The notes beneath the pieces were generated by a model. The model had not been told where the DNA came from. It saw only the letters and a program-made list of their open reading frames with translations, and did no database searches. From assembly GCA_913050105.1 (NCBI GenBank), contig CAJWZN010000037.1:1-10894 (forward strand): a DNA stretch of 10,894 nt. Reading direction: 5' to 3'. The position numbers were made by a program, and so were the translations under genes. This DNA comes from an uncultured Synechococcus sp. GTDB taxonomy: Bacteria > Cyanobacteriota > Cyanobacteriia > PCC-6307 > Cyanobiaceae. Below, one piece after another: positions 1 to 7,050 of this stretch (positions are counted from its first letter, which is position 1; each line of letters begins with the position of its first letter).

Positions 1-1
1 A

Positions 2-1273
2 ATGGAACTTTGCCACGCAGTTCTGATCTCCCCCTTCACCAGCCCTGAGCTGACCCATTGGACGCTGGCAAATGGCGTTCATTGCGTTGCAGCGGAAATG
101 CCAGATGCACCGCTGATGTGCCTGGATCTCTGGTGCAGGGCTGGAAGTGCGTCTGAAGACCCGGGGGAGGAGGGCATGGCCCACTTCCTGGAACACATGG
201 TGTTCAAGGGCAGTGAGCGACTTGGCGCGGGTGAATTCGACAGAGCCATTGAAGCCCTTGGGGGCAGCAGCAATGCTGCGACGGGTTTCGATGATGTTCA
301 CTTCCACGTGTTGATCCCTCCGGATCAGGCCTCTGGGGCTCTCGAGCTGCTGCTTGATCTTGTTCTGAATCCTGCGTTAGCCGAAGAGACCTTCAACCTT
401 GAGCGCGATGTGGTGCTCGAAGAAATTGCGCAGTACGAAGACCAGCCCGACGAGCAGGTGCTGCAGCAAACCCTGAGCCGTGCCTGTTCGCAACATGCCT
501 ATGGTCGTCCCATTCTTGGACGGCCTGAAAGCCTGAGGGCGATGACGCCCGCGTCGATGCGTCGGTTCCATCAACGGCGTTACCGAGGCTCCGACTGCTG
601 CCTGGCCTTGAGCGGCTGTGGTGCGGAACGTCTGAAACAGTGCATTGAGACCTCCCCCCTGGCTGCACTGCCGGCGGCAAAAGCCAGTCCTACTCAATTG
701 CCTCTGCAGCTCTGCCCTGGACGTCACAACATCCAGGTCGAGCGGCTTGAGTCCGCACGCTTGTTGATGATCTGGAGCGGAGCTGCAGCTTCCGACCAGT
801 GCAGGGTGATTGGGGCCGACCTGGCGACCACCCTGCTGGGGGAAGGTCGACGAAGCCGTCTGGTGGCACGCCTGAGAGAAGAACTGCAGATCGCCGAAAC
901 GGTTGATATGGACCTGACCAGTCTCGAGATGGGCAGCCTGATCACTCTTGAGATCAGTTGCAATCCAACCCATCTGGACGCCGTTGAGACCTGCATTCAG
1001 GACCAGCTCACCTCCGTTGAGCTGTTCACACCCATGGAGCTCGAGCGCGGGAGACAATTAGTTGGCAATGGTTTGCGGTATTCACTGGAGTCGAGCGCAC
1101 AGGTGGCATCAATGGCTGCGTCCCATCGGCTCTGGGGACGCGAGCAGACCCTTCTCGATCCCCTGACTCACCTGCGGAGCTGGTCTTCCGAACGGCTTCA
1201 GGCTGAATTGATGCAACAGTTGCATCCCGCTAGAGCCTGCACGCTGATTGCCATCCCTGGGAGTCGCCACTGA
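2..1273 (+). CDS. M16 family zinc metallopeptidase, catalytic-type subunit
   Basis: Predicted zinc-dependent peptidase of the pitrilysin/mitochondrial-processing-peptidase family (M16), 423 residues, about the length of a two-domain M16B subunit. The inverted zinc motif HxxEH is intact as HFLEH at residues 61-65, and the third ligand fits Glu141, 76 residues further on in VVLEEI. The second domain (around residues 240-415) contains the segment SRLVARLREEL (285-295), but the tyrosine that usually follows in the family's C-terminal R/Y motif is Glu299 here. The stop overlaps the start of the next M16 gene (TGATG), so the two are translationally coupled and probably form a heterodimer, as in MPP alpha/beta and bacterial M16B pairs. 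The ATG lies one base inside the window, so no ribosome binding site can be seen and the true start could be further upstream. The substrate is unknown; candidates are peptides or processed precursors. The family call is firm. Confidence 0.92.
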   Translation: MELCHAVLISPFTSPELTHWTLANGVHCVAAEMPDAPLMCLDLWCRAGSASEDPGEEGMAHFLEHMVFKGSERLGAGEFDRAIEALGGSSNAATGFDDVHFHVLIPPDQASGALELLLDLVLNPALAEETFNLERDVVLEEIAQYEDQPDEQVLQQTLSRACSQHAYGRPILGRPESLRAMTPASMRRFHQRRYRGSDCCLALSGCGAERLKQCIETSPLAALPAAKASPTQLPLQLCPGRHNIQVERLESARLLMIWSGAAASDQCRVIGADLATTLLGEGRRSRLVARLREELQIAETVDMDLTSLEMGSLITLEISCNPTHLDAVETCIQDQLTSVELFTPMELERGRQLVGNGLRYSLESSAQVASMAASHRLWGREQTLLDPLTHLRSWSSERLQAELMQQLHPARACTLIAIPGSRH

Positions 1274-2553
1274 TGCCCCTGCCCGTGTTGAAACGGATCC
1301 CGGTGAGAACCCCCGGGGTGATGGCAGCCAAATTGCTCCTTCCATGGGGCAGTGTCTGCGATGCCCCCGGAGAACGGGGCAGCCATCAGCTGCTGGCTGC
1401 ATGTCTGAGCCGAGGTTGCGGACCAATGGATCCGTTGCAACTGGCGGACTTGGTTGAAGGGCGAGGGGCAGGCTTACGCAGCGATGCCCACGAAGATGGT
1501 TTGTTGGTAAGCCTCCGTTGCACGGTGGAGGATGTGGATGACCTCCTGCCGCTGCTGGGATGGATGATCACCGAACCGCATCTTCCGCGAGATCAGCTCG
1601 AACTTGAGCGGTCCCTGAGCCTCCAAGCCTTGCAGCGCCAGCGGGAAGATCCTTTTCAGATCGGCATCGACAGCTGGCGCAAGCTGGTTTACGGGACCAC
1701 CGGGTATGGCCATGACCCCCTGGGTGTGCAGGCCGATCTGGAGAACCTGGCTCCCGAACGATTGCGGGAGCTCTCTCAACGACTTCCCAGGGGACCTGCC
1801 GTGCTTGTGCTGGCCGGTTGCTGGCCGGATGAGCTCAATAGCGACCTGAAACAGCTCAACGGATTTGAAAGCTGGCCTGCCTCGCAATCGCTGGGACAGC
1901 TTCCGGAACCACTTCTCGAGTGGAGTCCGCAGACGGATTCCACCATCGTGACGACGGCCATGGACACCGAGCAGGTCGTGCTGACCCTTGGCCAGGCTTG
2001 CTGTTCTCACAGCCATGTCGATGATCTCGCCCTGAGGTTGCTGCAGAGCCATCTGGGTTCTGGAATGTCCAGCCTGTTGTTCCAACGGCTGAGGGAGGAA
2101 CACGGCGTCGCTTACGACGTAGGGGCCTACCTACCGGCCAGAGCGGGCGCAGCCCCTTTCCTGTTACACGCCTCCAGCAGTGCAGAGCGGGCTGAACTAG
2201 CCCTGACGTTGCTGCTTGACAGTTGGCACGAGCTGTCTGAAAGGGAACTCACAGCAGCGGAGCTGGATCTTGCGCGTGCCAAGTACCGCGGGCAGATGGC
2301 CCACGCTGCTCAAACCGCGTCCCAGAAGGCAGAACGCAGTGCTCAGCTGCACGGACTTGGATTACCCGATGACCACGACCAACGCTGCCTGAGCCGGCTG
2401 AAAACACTGACATCGAGCCAGCTTCGCGATGCCGCTGGACGCTGGCTGAATCAGCCTCGGTTGAGTCTTTGCGGGCCCGCATCAACACTCACACGTCTTG
2501 AATCGGTCTGGGAACGACGTCAGTCGGCGGGCGTTTCGAGCAGCTCAAGCTGA
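1273..2553 (+). CDS. M16 family peptidase-like protein, non-catalytic partner subunit
   Basis: Second M16-fold protein, 426 residues. Aligned with its upstream neighbour through the shared GE-x-G ... G frame, the zinc motif HFLEH becomes QLLAA (residues 39-43), so both His ligands and the catalytic Glu are gone. It does keep the C-terminal partner motif LFQRLREEHGVAY (residues 269-281) with Arg and Tyr281, which in M16B heterodimers helps bind substrate in the partner's active site. This is the arrangement expected of an MPP-alpha-like subunit. Its ATG shares one base with the previous stop, indicating coupled, near-equimolar expression. The C-terminus ends in a serine run and its last 34 bases overlap the convergent sipA gene. 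Synechococcus genomes commonly label such genes 'insulinase family protein'. Being inactive on its own is inferred from the missing ligands. Confidence 0.9.
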   Translation: MPLPVLKRIPVRTPGVMAAKLLLPWGSVCDAPGERGSHQLLAACLSRGCGPMDPLQLADLVEGRGAGLRSDAHEDGLLVSLRCTVEDVDDLLPLLGWMITEPHLPRDQLELERSLSLQALQRQREDPFQIGIDSWRKLVYGTTGYGHDPLGVQADLENLAPERLRELSQRLPRGPAVLVLAGCWPDELNSDLKQLNGFESWPASQSLGQLPEPLLEWSPQTDSTIVTTAMDTEQVVLTLGQACCSHSHVDDLALRLLQSHLGSGMSSLLFQRLREEHGVAYDVGAYLPARAGAAPFLLHASSSAERAELALTLLLDSWHELSERELTAAELDLARAKYRGQMAHAAQTASQKAERSAQLHGLGLPDDHDQRCLSRLKTLTSSQLRDAAGRWLNQPRLSLCGPASTLTRLESVWERRQSAGVSSSSS

Positions 2554-2744
2554 TCGAGTGGGATCAGAAAAGCTCCTCGCCGAAACCGGACAGCGACGGT
2601 TTCCAGGGGACGAAGGGCGATCACTTCACCGACCTCGCCTGCCTCCACGAGATCGGGGGGACGCAGCATTGGCATCGGATCGGCGGTTTTGAGGTAGGTC
2701 TGACGCGTGATCAGACGACAGCGATCACCAACAGAGACAGTCAT
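2520..2744 (-). CDS. sipA: SipA, NblS-interacting regulatory protein (DUF3148 family)
   Basis: Small protein of 74 residues, the usual size of cyanobacterial SipA (Ssl3451-like, DUF3148). The recognisable signature is YLKTADPMPMLRPPDLV (residues 17-33), followed by a short beta-rich segment with VRFRRGAFLI (52-61), as in the SH3-like fold of this family. In Synechococcus elongatus and Synechocystis, SipA binds the sensor kinase NblS (Hik33) and modulates the NblS-RpaB pathway that controls high-light and phycobilisome genes. Some databases call the family 'NAD(P)H dehydrogenase assembly family protein'. ATG start, with a weak AGG close upstream. Its 3' end overlaps the convergent M16 gene, and it is divergent from bioY with 56 bases between starts. 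Identification is from remembered family sequence, not a search. Confidence 0.85.
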   Translation of the reverse strand: MTVSVGDRCRLITRQTYLKTADPMPMLRPPDLVEAGEVGEVIALRPLETVAVRFRRGAFLIPLDQLELLETPAD

Positions 2745-2800
2745 CGAGCCTGTGCAGCGCCTGCATTGTCGAGCAGGATGGGCCGAGATGTTCGCGTGGC
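2745..2800. promoter_or_regulatory. Divergent sipA/bioY intergenic region with small dyad
   Basis: This 56-base space must hold the promoters and leaders of sipA (minus) and bioY (plus) unless they lie inside the neighbours. It contains a perfect 5-bp dyad, TGCAG-CGC-CTGCA, at 2753-2765. I do not see the known BirA, BioR or BioQ operator patterns, nor a convincing -35/-10 pair. Any operator role for the dyad is speculation. Confidence 0.3.
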
Positions 2801-3370
2801 GTGAAGGCCCTTGCTACCTGGAGCGGAGCCCTGGCGGGTGTGCTGCTGATCGTGATCGGGGGCCTGCTTCCAGTGGCGTCGCTCTGGCCAGACGCAACAC
2901 TCGCTGTTGTGGATCTCCCGGCGACCTGGCAGGTGCCATCGCTTCTGCTCTGCGCCCTGGTCTGCGGCCCCAGGGCCGGCATGTTGGCCGCCGTGGCCTA
3001 CCTCAGCCTCGGCCTCTTCGATCTACCGGTCTTCACCGCCGGCGGTGGGCTGTCCTATGTGCTTGAGCCTGGTTTCGGCTATCTCGCCGGTTTTATCCCT
3101 GCCGCCTGGTTGACGGGTCGTCTGTCCCAGCAGCAGGGGATGGGAGAGGTGGTGGCACAGACGTCTGCCGCTGCAGCTGGAGTGGTCACATTGCAGCTCT
3201 GTGGTCTGTTCAACATCGCTCTTGGGTCTCTGCTTGGCCGTTGGGATGAAACGTTCGTCAGGCTTGTGATGGATTACAGCCTGGGGCCTCTGCCGCTGCA
3301 GCTCGCGCTTTGTGCTGCGACTGGTGTGCTGGCTGTCGTGATCCGCTGGTGTTTGCTGATCCGGGAATGA
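2801..3370 (+). CDS. bioY: BioY, biotin transporter substrate-binding (S) component
   Basis: Integral membrane protein of 189 residues with about six hydrophobic segments, typical of the BioY S component of ECF-type biotin transporters. The diagnostic region is intact: a Leu/Ala-rich helix followed by LFDLPVFTAGGG (residues 72-83) and then EPGFGYLAGFIPAAW (89-103), the conserved BioY loop and helix. BioY can bind and move biotin at the cytoplasmic membrane alone or with EcfA/EcfT; no energy-coupling genes lie in this window. The start is GTG at 2801; the two nearby upstream ATGs are out of frame, and the ribosome binding site is weak. The stop TGA overlaps the lspA start ATG (ATGA, 3367-3370), so it heads a coupled bioY-lspA-GTPase unit. 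Role is inferred from family; high confidence. Confidence 0.9.
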   Translation: MKALATWSGALAGVLLIVIGGLLPVASLWPDATLAVVDLPATWQVPSLLLCALVCGPRAGMLAAVAYLSLGLFDLPVFTAGGGLSYVLEPGFGYLAGFIPAAWLTGRLSQQQGMGEVVAQTSAAAAGVVTLQLCGLFNIALGSLLGRWDETFVRLVMDYSLGPLPLQLALCAATGVLAVVIRWCLLIRE

Positions 3371-3849
3371 ACGTGCCAATCCTGAATCGTGGTGCGCTTC
3401 TTTTCGTCGCAGCCTCCGTTGTGGCCGCAGATCAGATCAGCAAGAGTCTGCTCGCAGACCTCCTGGCCGACGGTCGCACCATCGAGGTCATCCCTGGATT
3501 GCTCCAGTTGCATCTGGTGCTCAACACAGGTGCGGCCTTCAGCCTTTTCCGCGGATCCGTCGGAGCCCTGGCAATCCTGAGTCTCGCGGTGAGCCTGGGC
3601 CTGTTGGTCTGGCTGGCGCGTCGGCGCTCTCTTCCCCTGTGGCAAGGTCTGGCATTTGCCTTCCTGCTTGGGGGAACAGTCGGCAATGGAATCGATCGCT
3701 GGCGGTTGGGCCATGTGATCGATTTCCTGGCGCTCGTACCGGTCCGCTTCCCTGTCTTCAATCCGGCTGACGTCGCGATCAACCTTGCTGTGATCTGCTT
3801 CCTGGTGGATCTATTGATGAGCGGTCGATCCAACCGCACAGGATCGTGA
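3367..3849 (+). CDS. lspA: Lipoprotein signal peptidase (signal peptidase II)
   Basis: Aspartyl membrane protease of 160 residues that removes the signal peptide of prolipoproteins after diacylglyceryl modification, acting at the cytoplasmic membrane. Four hydrophobic segments are visible (about 9-30, 66-84, 92-105 and 135-151). The conserved blocks are all present: DQ near the first helix (22-23), NTGAAFSLF (53-61), GNGIDRW (106-112), GHVIDF with catalytic Asp119, and FNPAD with catalytic Asp135. The start chosen is the ATG overlapping the bioY stop; the reading frame is open 19 codons further upstream, but that extension lies within bioY and has no family resemblance. The stop overlaps the GTG start of the next gene (GTGA, 3846-3849). 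Length matches the family (about 150-170). Confidence 0.96.
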   Translation: MNVPILNRGALLFVAASVVAADQISKSLLADLLADGRTIEVIPGLLQLHLVLNTGAAFSLFRGSVGALAILSLAVSLGLLVWLARRRSLPLWQGLAFAFLLGGTVGNGIDRWRLGHVIDFLALVPVRFPVFNPADVAINLAVICFLVDLLMSGRSNRTGS

Positions 3850-5444
3850 TCAAGGGTCGCCAACGGATGGTGCTGGGCCTGGCAGCTGCTTTCGTTGCCC
3901 TTGTGGTTCTCGGTGGAATCTTGCAGGCGATCAGAACCCTGATTTGGGATCTGAGTTATTTCCTGCCGGGCTGGCTGATCACCCCCATCCTTTTGCTTGG
4001 TCTGGGGCTTGTTGCCGCTGTGGCGCTCCAGGTGGGCTGGCCCTGGTGGCAACAGCTTCAGCGACAACGACAACGCAAAGCGTCTGATTCAAGTCCGAAC
4101 GCAGAGGCACCCGCCAATCGACGGGATGCAGCTCAGCAAAGCCTCACCAGCATTGACCGTCTGCTGGAACGTATCCAAGACGATGTCAGTCGCGAAAGTC
4201 TGAAGCAGGAGCGGGAACGGGTCACCAGAGAGCTCAATCGAGGCGATCTTGTCGTAGTGGTTTTCGGTACGGGATCCAGTGGCAAGACATCCCTGATCCG
4301 AGCTCTTCTGCAGCAAATGGTGGGTGAAGTGTCCGCCGCCATGGGATCAACCCGAACCACCAAGTCCTATCGCCTGCGGCTCCAGGGGCTGCAACGGGCT
4401 CTGCAGCTCGTTGATACACCAGGCATCCTGGAAGCCGGCGAAGCCGGTGTCAGTCGTGAGGAAACAGCCCGGCGCCAGGCGGTTCGAGCCGATCTGATGG
4501 TCGTGGTTGTTGACGGCGATCTGCGTCAGTCAGAACTGACCGTGATCCGCTCGATCGCCGATCTGGGCAAACGTCTGCTGCTGGTGTTGAACAAACGCGA
4601 TCTCCGCGGCGCCGATGAGGAGAAGAGACTTCTGGAGGTTTTGCGCAGCCGTTGCAGCGGCCTGGTGCAACCTCACGATGTTGTGGCTTGCAGTGCTGCG
4701 CCCCAGAGCCTGCCCAGAACGGGGCGATCCCCCCTCCAGCCAGCACCGGATGTGAATGACCTTCTTCAGAGGTTGGCAGCTGTCCTTCATGCGGAGGGCG
4801 AAGAGCTGATCGCGGACAACATCCTTTTGCAGTGCCGCCATCTCGATCAGCGTGGCCGGGACCTGTTGAACAGTCAGCGTCAGCGCGAAGCGCGTCGTTG
4901 CATCGATCGGTACAGCTGGATCGGAGCTGGAATCGTTGCCGCGAATCCGCTGCCCGGCGTTGATCTGCTCAGCACCGCTGCAGTGAATGGACAGATGGTG
5001 TTGGAACTCGCCAAGGTTTACGGCATCGAACTATCCAAGGAACGTGCCCGTGAGCTTGCTGCTTCTGTCGGCAGAACCCTTGCGGGACTCGGGATCGTCA
5101 AGGGGGCTCTCAAGTTGATCAGTCCCGCCCTCAGCCTCACCCTGCCGACGCTGCTCATCTCTCAGGCTGTTCAGGCGGTTGCGACCGCATGGCTCACACG
5201 CATCGCCGGTGCCAGCTTCATCCGCTACTTCGAACAGGATCAGGACTGGGGGGACGACGGTCTTCAGCAGGTCGTTCAGGAGGTGTTTGAACTCAACCGA
5301 CGCGATGCATCCCTTCGTCGTTTCCTCGAGACAGCCATGCGTCAGGTTGTGGAACCGCTGCAACGACGTGCCGGGGCCCTGCCGCCACGCCCAGAGCCTC
5401 CGGTGGGGGGGGACGCATCGGCCCACGGGCATCAAGAACCGTAA
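3846..5444 (+). CDS. Membrane-associated GTPase with DUF697-like C-terminal domain
   Basis: Predicted 532-residue P-loop GTPase, function unknown. Residues 8-28 and 42-65 are two hydrophobic helices near the N-terminus, followed by a basic, Gln/Arg-rich linker. The G domain spans roughly 130-320: Walker A/G1 GTGSSGKT (141-148), likely G2 Thr in STRTT (168-172), G3 DTPG (190-193), G4 NKRD (249-252) and possible G5 CSA (282-284). The C-terminal half resembles DUF697/YcjF-like proteins, with ANPLPGVDLLSTAAVN (366-381) and hydrophobic helices around 410-450, so the protein is probably membrane-bound at both ends. GTG start within the lspA stop. Such proteins are common in cyanobacteria and are annotated only as 'GTP-binding protein' or 'YcjF family'. 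The Pro-rich C-terminal tail lies opposite a small minus-strand gene. Enzyme class is secure; role is not known. Confidence 0.9.
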   Translation: MIKGRQRMVLGLAAAFVALVVLGGILQAIRTLIWDLSYFLPGWLITPILLLGLGLVAAVALQVGWPWWQQLQRQRQRKASDSSPNAEAPANRRDAAQQSLTSIDRLLERIQDDVSRESLKQERERVTRELNRGDLVVVVFGTGSSGKTSLIRALLQQMVGEVSAAMGSTRTTKSYRLRLQGLQRALQLVDTPGILEAGEAGVSREETARRQAVRADLMVVVVDGDLRQSELTVIRSIADLGKRLLLVLNKRDLRGADEEKRLLEVLRSRCSGLVQPHDVVACSAAPQSLPRTGRSPLQPAPDVNDLLQRLAAVLHAEGEELIADNILLQCRHLDQRGRDLLNSQRQREARRCIDRYSWIGAGIVAANPLPGVDLLSTAAVNGQMVLELAKVYGIELSKERARELAASVGRTLAGLGIVKGALKLISPALSLTLPTLLISQAVQAVATAWLTRIAGASFIRYFEQDQDWGDDGLQQVVQEVFELNRRDASLRRFLETAMRQVVEPLQRRAGALPPRPEPPVGGDASAHGHQEP

Positions 5445-5532
5445 TCAGCAAGAGGTAAATCACACCGATCGCGATGGATGCCGCACCTGTGGCCAGAGCC
5501 ACCCATCGCGGCCTTTGTCCAGAGTTGGCCAT
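5293..5532 (-). CDS. Small single-helix membrane protein, hypothetical
   Basis: Predicted 79-residue protein that I cannot assign to a family. After a short polar, basic start (MANSGQRPRW) there is one clear hydrophobic helix, about residues 10-32 (VALATGAASIAIGVIYLLL and on), then a DARGP stretch and a run of four prolines (residues 41-44, PPPPEALG), and a low-complexity tail. Start is ATG; an upstream GGAG is rather far away (about 18 bases). It lies 31 bases downstream of the decarboxylase on the same strand, so it is probably cotranscribed with it. Only the first 29 codons are free; the remaining 152 bases are antisense to the 3' end of the GTPase gene. The well-formed signal-anchor-like helix in the unshared part supports a real gene, but the C-terminal part could be translation of the antisense of a GTPase tail that is itself poorly conserved. 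Confidence 0.55.
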   Translation of the reverse strand: MANSGQRPRWVALATGAASIAIGVIYLLLITVLDARGPMRPPPPEALGVAAGPRHVVAAVPQPDAWLSRGNDEGMHRVG

Positions 5533-5563
5533 GGTTTTCTGCGATGTGGCTCCACTCTGTGGA

Positions 5564-6964
5564 TCAGCCTGGCAGATCGCTCTGAATCAGATCCGCAAGC
5601 TGCTGGAGATGTTCAGTGGTTGTGTGCGGGTTGCCCAGAACCGCTTTAAGCCAGTGGTGGTCGTCGTACTGCGGGCGGGAGAGCAGAAAGCCTGCGCGCA
5701 GAAGCCTGCTCCGTGTGTGTTCACTCCATTGCTTGGTCTGTTGCGCATCGCCCCATCGAGGGCGGAAGGCCAGCAGATGCAGGTCGCCACTCAGCAGTTG
5801 CAGTCGATCGGAACTCAGATGCTGCGCCAGAAGACGGCGACGCTCCAGGGCCCCTTGCAACACAGCGGTGATGCCCTGTTCGCCGAGCTGACGCAACCCG
5901 AGCCAGAGCTTCAGAACCTCTGCCGGCCTGGTGCCCTGGAGGCCCACCTCACCACCGTGATGTTCACCTGTCGGGGACTCCATGTATGGCAAACCTGTTG
6001 CAAATGTCTCGCGCAGCCTGGCTTTGTCGCGCACGAGAAAAAGTGAGGAGGTCTTGGTGATACCAAGCAGTTTCTGCGGATTCAGGGTGATCGAATCAGC
6101 CCTGTTGAGACCCTGCATCAGAGATGAGGTCGCTGACGACAACGCAAAAACCCCTCCGATGGCTGCATCCACATGCAGCCAGATGCCGTGATGCGCGCAG
6201 AGCTCAGCGATGGCCAGCAGAGGATCGACAGCACCGCGAACAGTGGTGCCGGCCGTAGCCACGACGGCAAGGCATGGGAGTCCACGGGCTTTCATCGCCT
6301 GGAGTGCATCTTCAAGAGCAGTGGTACAGAGGGCTCCATTCACGTCAACCGGCAGTTGCTGCAGTGCATCTGCGGGCACCCCCATCACCATGGCTGCTTT
6401 CTGCAGAGAGACGTGGGCATCCCGGCTGCAGAAAATCACGCCCTGGTCAGAAGCCGAAGCTGACCTGGCCACAACGAGACCCATCAGATTGCTGAGCGTT
6501 CCGCCACTGGCAAGAACCCCTCCAGAGTTCTCAGGAAGACCAAGCCGGGAACAGAACCAGATGCAAAGTTGCTGCTCGAGGCTGGACAGCCCCGGCGACA
6601 ACTCCTCGGCCAAAAGATTGTTGTTCAGGCCAGCACAGATGAGATCCGCAGCGATCGACGCTGTCAGAGGGGGGGGGTCCAGATGGGCCAGCGAACCTGG
6701 ATGTGAAGGCTGGAAAGCCCCGTCCATCACCGTTTGGAGATCATGGAGAAGACTCTCCATATCGGCACCCTCCGGGGAGGGTGCAACTTCAGGTTGCGGA
6801 CGTACCAGAGGAAACGGAGTGGCCGCTGCAGCGGAGCCCATCCACTCAGTGAGCTGATCAGCGGCGAGATGCAGAAATTTCTGCAGAGCAGGGTCCACCT
6901 GATGCGGTGAAGCAAAAGGATCGACGGCTGTCGACACCTGTCGGTGATCGGAACGAGCGTGCAC
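5564..6964 (-). CDS. Group II PLP-dependent amino acid decarboxylase
   Basis: Fold-type I PLP enzyme of the glutamate/diaminobutyrate/aromatic amino acid decarboxylase group, about 466 residues from the GTG chosen here. Numbered from that start: LAHLDPPPLTAS near 92-103, ICAGLNNNLLAEELSP near 109-124 (active-site entry motif), SGGTLSN (153-159, phosphate binding), DAHVSLQKA with His184 expected to stack on PLP, HVDAA with Asp266 for the pyridine nitrogen, and NPQKLLG with Lys298 as the Schiff-base lysine. Most group II enzymes have His before the lysine; here it is Gln. The start is uncertain: the frame stays open to 7210, but the extra residues run into tadA and look non-conserved. GTG at 6964 or 6937, or TTG at 7018, are the realistic starts, none with a good Shine-Dalgarno. 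Substrate cannot be told from sequence; decarboxylation of an acidic or diamino acid is the family expectation. Confidence 0.85.
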   Translation of the reverse strand: MHARSDHRQVSTAVDPFASPHQVDPALQKFLHLAADQLTEWMGSAAAATPFPLVRPQPEVAPSPEGADMESLLHDLQTVMDGAFQPSHPGSLAHLDPPPLTASIAADLICAGLNNNLLAEELSPGLSSLEQQLCIWFCSRLGLPENSGGVLASGGTLSNLMGLVVARSASASDQGVIFCSRDAHVSLQKAAMVMGVPADALQQLPVDVNGALCTTALEDALQAMKARGLPCLAVVATAGTTVRGAVDPLLAIAELCAHHGIWLHVDAAIGGVFALSSATSSLMQGLNRADSITLNPQKLLGITKTSSLFLVRDKARLRETFATGLPYMESPTGEHHGGEVGLQGTRPAEVLKLWLGLRQLGEQGITAVLQGALERRRLLAQHLSSDRLQLLSGDLHLLAFRPRWGDAQQTKQWSEHTRSRLLRAGFLLSRPQYDDHHWLKAVLGNPHTTTEHLQQLADLIQSDLPG

Positions 6965-7050
6965 CGGCTGCCGCGAAGGGTCTACGCCGATTTTCGCCTT
7001 TTGAGGGGCGCTGCTCAAGGATGGTTCACCAGGACAAGGTGTAAAGGATC
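6965..7050. promoter_or_regulatory. Divergent decarboxylase/tadA intergenic region
   Basis: About 86 bases between the assumed starts of the minus-strand decarboxylase and tadA. An in-frame TAA at 7042-7044 limits how far upstream tadA can begin. AAGGA at 7044-7048 resembles a Shine-Dalgarno but sits only two bases before the TTG at 7051. A TTG at 7018 is an alternative decarboxylase start, which would shrink the region to about 32 bases. No clear -35/-10 pair is visible. Confidence 0.3.

Noticed and set aside
377..1057. 226-codon minus-strand open frame opposite the first M16 gene
   Set aside because: Antisense of a motif-rich real gene in G+C-rich DNA; translation has no family resemblance.
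5474..6046. 190-codon plus-strand open frame spanning the GTPase/decarboxylase gap
   Set aside because: Mostly antisense of the decarboxylase 3' end and of the small membrane protein; no ribosome binding site or motif.
6210..6857. 215-codon plus-strand open frame opposite the decarboxylase
   Set aside because: Antisense shadow; the minus strand carries all PLP motifs, while this translation is Ser/Arg-rich and featureless.
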